Assembly: GCA_937902565.1 (NCBI GenBank)
Contig: CALFMX010000158.1
Coordinates: 1-10,154 of the forward strand
Length of the DNA: 10,154 nucleotides
Origin: an uncultured Spirochaetales bacterium
GTDB taxonomy: Bacteria; Spirochaetota; Spirochaetia; Sphaerochaetales; Sphaerochaetaceae
Direction: 5' to 3'
Position 1 is the first letter of the stretch. Each line of letters starts with the position of its first letter. Below the pieces are notes generated by a model. The model was not told the origin of the DNA. It did not search any database and saw only the letters and a list, made by a program, of their open reading frames with translations. Both the position numbers and the translations under genes were made by a program. Shown one piece after another: positions 5,931 through 10,154 of this stretch.

Positions 5931-6542
5931 ATGAGCGTCTTATTGGTCAACACCAGCCCCCACCGGGAGGGGTGTACCAACCGTGCCTTGGTCGAGGTGA
6001 GCAATACCCTCGAGAGCCTGGGCGTCGAGAGCGAGATCCTGTGGATCGGAAAGGATGCCCTGCATGGCTGCATCGACTGCCGTTACTGCTTTACCCATGG
6101 CGTCTGTGCCTTTGACGATGGAGCTGTGAACATCGCTGTTGAGAAGGTGCTCGAGAGCAGCGCCCTGGTGGTGGGCTCTCCGGTACACTACGCATCGATG
6201 TGTGGGGCCGGCAGCGCCTTCATGGACAGACTCTCTCGTACCTGCAGTGGGCGTCTGGTTGGAAAACCCGGTGCAGCGGTGGTGAGCTGCAGGCGAGGTG
6301 GGGCGAGTGCCGCCTTTGACCGGATCAACAAGTACTTTACGATCAGCGGTATGCCAATCGTCTCATCGACGTATTGGAATTCAGTCCACGGCAACACGCC
6401 TGAGGAAGTTGAGCAAGACCTCGAGGGGCTGCAGGTGATGCGCAACCTCGCGGGCAACCTGGCGTGGATGCTCGATGCCATCAAGAGTGGCACAGCGTTT
6501 CCGGAGCAAGAGCGTACCTATCGGACCAACTTCATCCACTAA
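5931..6542 (+). CDS. Iron-sulfur flavoprotein (NADPH-dependent FMN reductase family)
   Basis: A 203-residue flavodoxin-fold protein. The N terminus has the FMN phosphate-binding loop NTSPHREGCTNRAL (7-20), and GSPVHYASMCGAGSAFMDRL is the second FMN/dimer region. A compact cysteine cluster, C47-x2-C50-x2-C53-x5-C59, matches the CX2CX2CX4-7C 4Fe-4S motif of iron-sulfur flavoproteins (Isf) from archaea and anaerobes. These pass electrons between ferredoxin-like donors and acceptors such as oxygen or peroxide, so a redox or oxidative-stress role in an anaerobe is reasonable, but the substrate is unknown. GGAGG (5922-5926) is well placed before ATG 5931, and the gene starts 12 nt after lysK, suggesting one operon. 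It converges with era: TAA of this gene and TAG of era overlap over 6539-6542. It could also be a plain NAD(P)H quinone reductase, but the cysteine spacing favours Isf. Confidence 0.85.
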   Translation: MSVLLVNTSPHREGCTNRALVEVSNTLESLGVESEILWIGKDALHGCIDCRYCFTHGVCAFDDGAVNIAVEKVLESSALVVGSPVHYASMCGAGSAFMDRLSRTCSGRLVGKPGAAVVSCRRGGASAAFDRINKYFTISGMPIVSSTYWNSVHGNTPEEVEQDLEGLQVMRNLAGNLAWMLDAIKSGTAFPEQERTYRTNFIH

Positions 6543-7432
6543 CGAAGGATCTTATCCAAGACAATAGGATTGGTCCGCCACTTATCCTGCGCCTTGACCC
6601 TGAGGTCGAGGCGCAGTTTGCGTCCGGCAAAGATCTCTCGGATCTCCGGCTCGGCCTGGGCGCGGATCTTTGCGATCCCCGAACCCCCCTTGCCCACGAC
6701 AATCGCCTTCTGCGTCTCCCGCTCGACGGTGATGAAGGCACGGATCCAGACCGTGTTGGTCTTCTCGTCATACTCGAGGTCGGCGACCTCGCTGTAGATG
6801 GCGTGGGGGATCTCCTCGCTGACGAGGTTCATAGCCTTCTCGCGCAGAATCTCGGCGATGCGGAACTCAACATCCTGGTCGGTATAGGCATCAGCAGGGT
6901 AGAGCAGCTCCCCATAGGGGGCGAACGCGAAGAGCGCGATGAGGATCTCATCGACGCCCTCATCTTTTTCGGCCGATGCAAAGAGCACCGGGGTCGAGGG
7001 GAAGTGCGTGGCAAGGAAGGCGGCGGCGTTCGTCTTCTCCTCCTCGCTCGCTATCTCGGCTTTGTTGACAGCCAGGACGACCGGACTATTGGTTCGTTTG
7101 ACGAGGAGGGCGAGCTGTTCCTCCTCCTCTCCGCTCTCGCGTGTGGCATCGAGGAGGTAGAGGATCATGTCACTCTCCCCGAGCGCCCTGATCGCCGTCT
7201 GCTGGAGGCGTTTGTTGAGCGTCTTGTCACTGAGGTGGAAGCCCGGTGTATCGGTGAAGATCAACTGGCCGCGCTTGTCGGTATAGATGCCTCGGATGGC
7301 ATTGCGTGTGGTCTGGGGGGTCCTGCTGGTGATGGCGACCTTCATCTCACAGATGGTATTGAGGAGCGTTGACTTGCCGCTTGATGGGCGGCCAACGATG
7401 GCAACGGTGCCACATTTGGTTGTTTCATTCAT
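6539..7432 (-). CDS. era: GTPase Era, 30S ribosome assembly factor
   Basis: A 297-residue TrmE-Era GTPase with a C-terminal KH domain. Era binds the 3' end of 16S rRNA and acts as a late checkpoint in 30S subunit maturation, at the inner membrane or in the cytoplasm. G1 is GRPSSGKST (14-22), the G2 region is TPQTTRN (38-44), G3 is DTPG (61-64), the G4 position reads NKAE (123-126) instead of the usual NKxD, and G5 is in FASAEKDEG (151-159). The KH domain spans about 205-290 with the GKGGSGI loop (247-253) and the family ending VKAQDKWRTNP. Length is normal. The gene diverges from clpP. Its -10 (TATACT) sits 7 nt from the ATG with no Shine-Dalgarno site, so a leaderless transcript is predicted. 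The 3' end interlocks with the flavoprotein gene. Confidence 0.95.
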   Translation of the reverse strand: MNETTKCGTVAIVGRPSSGKSTLLNTICEMKVAITSRTPQTTRNAIRGIYTDKRGQLIFTDTPGFHLSDKTLNKRLQQTAIRALGESDMILYLLDATRESGEEEEQLALLVKRTNSPVVLAVNKAEIASEEEKTNAAAFLATHFPSTPVLFASAEKDEGVDEILIALFAFAPYGELLYPADAYTDQDVEFRIAEILREKAMNLVSEEIPHAIYSEVADLEYDEKTNTVWIRAFITVERETQKAIVVGKGGSGIAKIRAQAEPEIREIFAGRKLRLDLRVKAQDKWRTNPIVLDKILR

Positions 7433-7439
7433 ATTGTTG

Positions 7440-7468
7440 AGTATAGCGGGACCTCGATTGTGTGCCTA
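7440..7468 (-). promoter_or_regulatory. era promoter, predicted leaderless
   Basis: On the minus strand, TAGGCA (plus 7463-7468) and TATACT (plus 7440-7445) are 17 nt apart. Seven bases (7433-7439) separate the -10 from the ATG. The start site is predicted at the start codon, as for rlpA and lysK. The -35 matches the consensus at 4 of 6 positions. Confidence 0.6.
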
Positions 7469-7494
7469 CTCTGTCGTCATTTAGTTTCTTTCAC

Positions 7495-7550
7495 TTCCCT
7501 CAACGGGTTCAATTGCGTATACTGAGGCAAGACTTTGTAATCATAAGGAA
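7495..7550 (+). promoter_or_regulatory. clpP promoter, short leader and ribosome binding site
   Basis: A -10 TATACT (7518-7523) has a weak -35-like TTCCCT (7495-7500) at 17 nt. The predicted leader is about 26 nt and contains AAGGAA (7545-7550), 5 nt before ATG 7556. Unlike its divergent neighbour era, clpP thus has a conventional leader with a Shine-Dalgarno site. Confidence 0.55.
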
Positions 7551-7555
7551 ATACC

Positions 7556-8131
7556 ATGGCAGATAAAGAAGAGAAGAAGCCAGCACCAGCTGATGCCCAG
7601 ATACAAGAGAAATTGCTCAAGACCCGTTCAATCCTCCTCAGTGGGGAGATTGACAAGGAGAGCGCCGATGCCATCATCAAGCAACTCCTGGTCTTGGATG
7701 GTGAGAACAGCGAGCCCATCAGGCTCTTCATCAACAGCCCCGGCGGCGATGTTGACGCTGGCTATGCAATCTTTGACATGGTACGCTTCATCAAGGCTCC
7801 GGTGACGATGATCGGCATGGGCCTGGTGGCAAGTGCGGCGGTCTTGGTCCTCTTGGCGGTTCCCAAAGAGCGGCGGATTGCCCTTCCCAACTCCACCTAC
7901 CTGATCCACCAGCCGATGAGCGGCATGCGCGGGGTTGCCACCGCAATAGAGATCCACGCCCAACATCTGGATCAGCTGAGAGTCAAGCTTGACCAGCTCA
8001 TCGCATCACAGACGGGCAAGAGCCTTGAAGAGGTGACCCTCGATACCGAGCGGGACCACTGGCTCTCGGCCGAAGAGGCACAATCCTATGGCTTGGTCAG
8101 CGCCATTATCAGCGGGCGTGACGAGTTGTAG
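7556..8131 (+). CDS. clpP: ClpP-family serine protease subunit (paralogue with atypical N terminus)
   Basis: A 191-residue ClpP-fold peptidase that would assemble into a two-ring barrel and degrade proteins fed by a Clp ATPase. The catalytic triad is complete: S93 (GLVASAAV), H118 (YLIHQP) and D167 (TERDHWLS), with the same 25 and 49 residue spacings as E. coli S97/H122/D171. SPGGDVDAGYAIFD (61-74) is the oxyanion/substrate strand region. The N terminus is unusual: a charged, Lys/Glu/Ala/Pro-rich tail (MADKEEKKPAPADAQ) replaces the conserved segment (VP-x-V-hydrophobic, RGER) that forms the axial gate and contacts the ATPase in canonical ClpP. This suggests a ClpP2-like paralogue that may work in a mixed barrel. 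No clpX, tig or lon gene is adjacent, unlike the main clpP locus of many bacteria. An MFS gene follows 14 nt later, so co-transcription is likely. Confidence 0.92.
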   Translation: MADKEEKKPAPADAQIQEKLLKTRSILLSGEIDKESADAIIKQLLVLDGENSEPIRLFINSPGGDVDAGYAIFDMVRFIKAPVTMIGMGLVASAAVLVLLAVPKERRIALPNSTYLIHQPMSGMRGVATAIEIHAQHLDQLRVKLDQLIASQTGKSLEEVTLDTERDHWLSAEEAQSYGLVSAIISGRDEL

Positions 8132-8145
8132 ACTATAGGGACTAT

Positions 8146-9747
8146 ATGGCAAAGACGAGGTATCTGAGCGAAGCGGAGAAACGAGAAGGAAGGAAGCACC
8201 TATACCGGCAGGAGATGTACAACGGCATCGCCTACAGCTGGATCGGCGATACCATCGTCTACCTCATGGCCATCTACTTCTCGGCCAGCAACATCGCCCT
8301 CGGATACATCTCGGCAGCCGCCTACATCACCGGTGTAGTGCTGCCCTTCGTGCCCAGGATCTTCCACGGAAAGAACCATATCAAGGTGCAGTCAACCGTC
8401 TGGGCCTTCCGCGGCCTGGTCTGCCTCCTCTACCTCGGTCTCTTCTTCCTCACCGGGCAGGCGGCGGTCTTCCTCCTCTTGCTCGTCTACACCCTCTTCA
8501 ACCTCTTCAGGATGGTCGGGGTGGCCCTGCACGATTCGACGGTGCGCACCGTCTCCTCGTCCAGCAACCGCGGCCGGGTGGTCGCCGGGATGAACACAGC
8601 CTACCAGGGCTCCTCGGTCGTCGCCCGGGTCTTCACCGCAGTGGTGCTCTCCATCCAGCGGTTTGCCGGCCTCGCCGGCCTCTTGGTCCTCCAGATTGCC
8701 GGGGTGGTGGCAAATCTCCTCGCCGCACGGGAGATGTCCAAGATCCCGTCACGCACCAACATCCTCTACAAGAAGGGGAGGAACGTCTGGGTGATCTTCC
8801 ATGAGGCGATGGGCGACTCCACGATGCGTCGCCGCCTCATCCTCAGGTGGCTCTCCCTCTCCGTCTCGGTTGTCTTTGCCCTGACCACCCCCTTCCTGAG
8901 GGTCGAGGTCGGTCTCTCCAACGCCATGGTCGTCACCTACTCGGTGATCCTCAGCCTCGCTGTCATGGTGGCCAGCTACATAAGCAAGCAGTTCTCCGAC
9001 CGGCTGGGCAGCCGCCCGCTGGTCATCTTCTCAACCCTCTTCAGCCTCCTCTTCTTCATGATCTGGTCGATGATCAGCTCAACGACGAAGATGGCATGGA
9101 TCTTCACCCTGGGCTTTTTCACCAACCTCTTTGTCAGCCTCATCAGCATCCTGACCTTCCGCCTCGTCACCCAGGTGATGCCCGATGATGAGACGGTGGC
9201 CTTCAACTCGATGGTCAACTTCGTCATCGCCATCATCGCCTTCGTCGTCGGAATCTTCAGTGGCTTCCTCGCCGACCTCGCCCCCATCGCACGCTCGTTC
9301 ATGGTCATCGGGGGCAGAGCGGTGGGAAATGGCTACACCTTCGTCTTCCTCTTCGCCATCGTTCTCACCGCTGCCGAGGTGATCATCTCGATCCGCCTCG
9401 AGGAGCTGGGTGCCTACACCAGCCAGGCGGCGGCACAGGTGCTTTTCTCCCGTCATGGACTCAGGGCCGTCTCGATGATCGAGAAGCTGGAGCGGACTAC
9501 CGACCCGGCAAAGCGGCGCTTCCTGATGCTCTCGCTCGGGGAGAACTTCAACAACCTCGCCACCAGCGAGCTGCGCCAGATCCTGGCCAGCCCCTTCTCC
9601 CCTGACAAGCGGGAGGCGGTGCGCACCCTCGCCGACCGCCCCCGCAAGGCTCTGCTGGGTGACCTCATAAAGGTCGCCCAGGATGACGACTCCTACGTCC
9701 AGCTCGATGCCATCGCCGCCCTGTTCTACATGGAAATGGGATGGTAG
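8146..9747 (+). CDS. MFS-type membrane transporter with soluble C-terminal domain, probably truncated
   Basis: The frame gives 533 residues. Twelve hydrophobic segments can be picked out (around 27-47, 49-69, 86-104, 106-128, 157-175, 177-193, 231-251, 260-279, 291-311, 318-340, 358-380, 396-416), fitting a major facilitator fold in the inner membrane. Substrate cannot be inferred. Residues ~417-533 are a soluble helical extension (VRTLADRPRKALLGDLIKVAQDDDSYVQLDAIAALF) that looks like HEAT-type repeats. It stops abruptly in mid-repeat with YMEMGW, at exactly the place where composition changes and a foreign gene begins. The last few residues are therefore probably not native and the real protein is likely longer. 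AGGGA (8137-8141) precedes ATG 8146, 14 nt after clpP. Transporter identity is good; the 3' end is doubtful. Confidence 0.8.
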   Translation: MAKTRYLSEAEKREGRKHLYRQEMYNGIAYSWIGDTIVYLMAIYFSASNIALGYISAAAYITGVVLPFVPRIFHGKNHIKVQSTVWAFRGLVCLLYLGLFFLTGQAAVFLLLLVYTLFNLFRMVGVALHDSTVRTVSSSSNRGRVVAGMNTAYQGSSVVARVFTAVVLSIQRFAGLAGLLVLQIAGVVANLLAAREMSKIPSRTNILYKKGRNVWVIFHEAMGDSTMRRRLILRWLSLSVSVVFALTTPFLRVEVGLSNAMVVTYSVILSLAVMVASYISKQFSDRLGSRPLVIFSTLFSLLFFMIWSMISSTTKMAWIFTLGFFTNLFVSLISILTFRLVTQVMPDDETVAFNSMVNFVIAIIAFVVGIFSGFLADLAPIARSFMVIGGRAVGNGYTFVFLFAIVLTAAEVIISIRLEELGAYTSQAAAQVLFSRHGLRAVSMIEKLERTTDPAKRRFLMLSLGENFNNLATSELRQILASPFSPDKREAVRTLADRPRKALLGDLIKVAQDDDSYVQLDAIAALFYMEMGW

Positions 9748-9750
9748 ACA
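9720..9750. other. Probable chimeric join between two genomes
   Basis: To the left, the sequence is ~60% GC and favours CTC for leucine over most of the MFS gene. To the right it is ~65-78% GC by row, with 17 of 19 leucines CTG, and encodes a proteobacterial-type MlaF ATPase. The MFS domain ends mid-repeat here, and the two frames overlap at ATGGTAG. I cannot place the break to the base. Horizontal insertion is possible but there are no repeats, integrase or IS ends. Confidence 0.7.
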
Positions 9751-10154
9751 CCCCCATCATCCGCGTGCGCGGCGTGCGCAACCAGTTCGGCGCCCAGATC
9801 GTGCACCAGGACCTGGACCTGGACATCTACCGCGGCGAGATGCTGTCCATCGTCGGCGGCTCGGGGACCGGCAAGACGGTGCTGCTGCGCCAGATCCTGG
9901 GGCTGCTGCAGCCGGGCAAGGGCACGGTGGAGGTGCTGGGCCAGCCGGCGGCGGCCATGGGGGGCGAAGGCGCGGCCAGCCGCGTGGGCATGCTGTTCCA
10001 GCAGGGCGCGCTGTTCTCGGCCTTCAATGTGCTGGACAACGTGGCTTTTCCGCTGCGCGAGCTGGGCACGCTGCCGCGCGAACTGGTGGATGCCGCTGCG
10101 TTGGTCAAGCTGCAGATGGCGGGGCTCAAGCCCGAGCACGCCACGCGCATGCCG
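9741..10154 (+). CDS. MlaF/Ttg2A-like ABC transporter ATP-binding protein, 3'-truncated
   Basis: The first 138 codons of an ABC ATPase that runs off the right edge. Walker A is GGSGTGKT (about residues 39-46), preceded by the strand MLSIVG. The Q-loop region is MLFQQGALFSAFNVLDNVAFPL, a wording characteristic of the MlaF/Ttg2A (Mce-type) ATPases that power phospholipid trafficking between the membranes in proteobacteria. The signature motif, Walker B and H-loop lie beyond the window. Starting at ATG 9741 gives a normal N terminus (MVDTPIIRVRGVRNQFG), with little sign of a ribosome site. High GC and CTG-dominated leucine usage contrast with every gene to the left and suggest a beta-proteobacterial source. 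It overlaps the MFS frame by 7 nt, most likely an accident of assembly. Family is clear; its place in this genome is not. Confidence 0.85.
   Translation, partial: MVDTPIIRVRGVRNQFGAQIVHQDLDLDIYRGEMLSIVGGSGTGKTVLLRQILGLLQPGKGTVEVLGQPAAAMGGEGAASRVGMLFQQGALFSAFNVLDNVAFPLRELGTLPRELVDAAALVKLQMAGLKPEHATRMP

Noticed and set aside
6464..7372. 302-codon plus-strand open frame opposite era
   Set aside because: Era is unmistakable on the minus strand; this frame is Asp/Leu/Gly-rich with no domain and overlaps era completely.
9726..10150. Long minus-strand open frames of 107 and 137 codons
   Set aside because: They lie opposite a clear ABC ATPase in very GC-rich sequence, where stop codons are rare; their His/Arg/Gln-rich or Ser/Pro-rich wording is typical of antisense shadows.
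1..10154. CRISPR array, riboswitch, rRNA, IS ends
   Set aside because: I looked for spaced repeats, leader structures and terminal inverted repeats and saw none that stand out.

Overview
Most of this window (about 1-9,740) looks like a chromosomal segment of a spirochaete, most likely Sphaerochaeta or a close relative. The main clue is a class I (archaeal-type) lysyl-tRNA synthetase, which among bacteria is typical of spirochaetes and a few other groups. An outer-membrane-like beta-barrel protein and a secreted RlpA-SPOR protein show a two-membrane envelope. The last ~410 bases differ sharply: by hand count of single rows GC is about 65-78%, against ~60% just before, and 17 of 19 leucines use CTG. 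They encode the start of an MlaF/Ttg2A-type ABC ATPase of proteobacterial (probably beta-proteobacterial) character. I read this as a chimeric assembly join near 9,720-9,745, with horizontal transfer as the less likely alternative.

Layout. 1-2,293 is a lower-GC accessory stretch. It holds a DUF4143-type ATPase cut by the left edge (and possibly frameshifted), an AT-rich spacer, and a two-gene cassette that looks like a type II toxin-antitoxin module: a small unrecognised protein followed by a zinc-finger/HTH MqsA-like antitoxin. A perfect 8+1+8 palindrome sits inside its probable promoter. A minus-strand tRNA with anticodon CAU follows (2,398-2,471), probably tRNA-Ile2 rather than tRNA-Met, with its own promoter and a strong terminator. 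The accessory stretch lies on the 3' side of this tRNA, the side where integrating elements usually insert.

2,559-9,744 is core-like and gene-dense: an outer-membrane-type protein, then convergently rlpA (minus), then divergently lysK (class I LysRS) with an iron-sulfur flavoprotein gene 12 nt downstream, then convergently era (minus), then divergently a ClpP paralogue and a 12-TM MFS protein with a soluble C-terminal extension.

Two architectural themes recur. In both convergent pairs the two stop codons interlock over exactly 4 nt. Three genes (rlpA, lysK, era) have a good -10 hexamer only 6-7 nt before the ATG, with a -35 at 17-18 nt, which predicts leaderless mRNAs. clpP instead has a normal leader and Shine-Dalgarno site.

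Functionally the core genes cover translation (LysRS, tRNA, Era in 30S maturation), proteolysis (ClpP), envelope and peptidoglycan (RlpA, barrel protein), redox (flavoprotein) and transport (MFS). They do not form one pathway.
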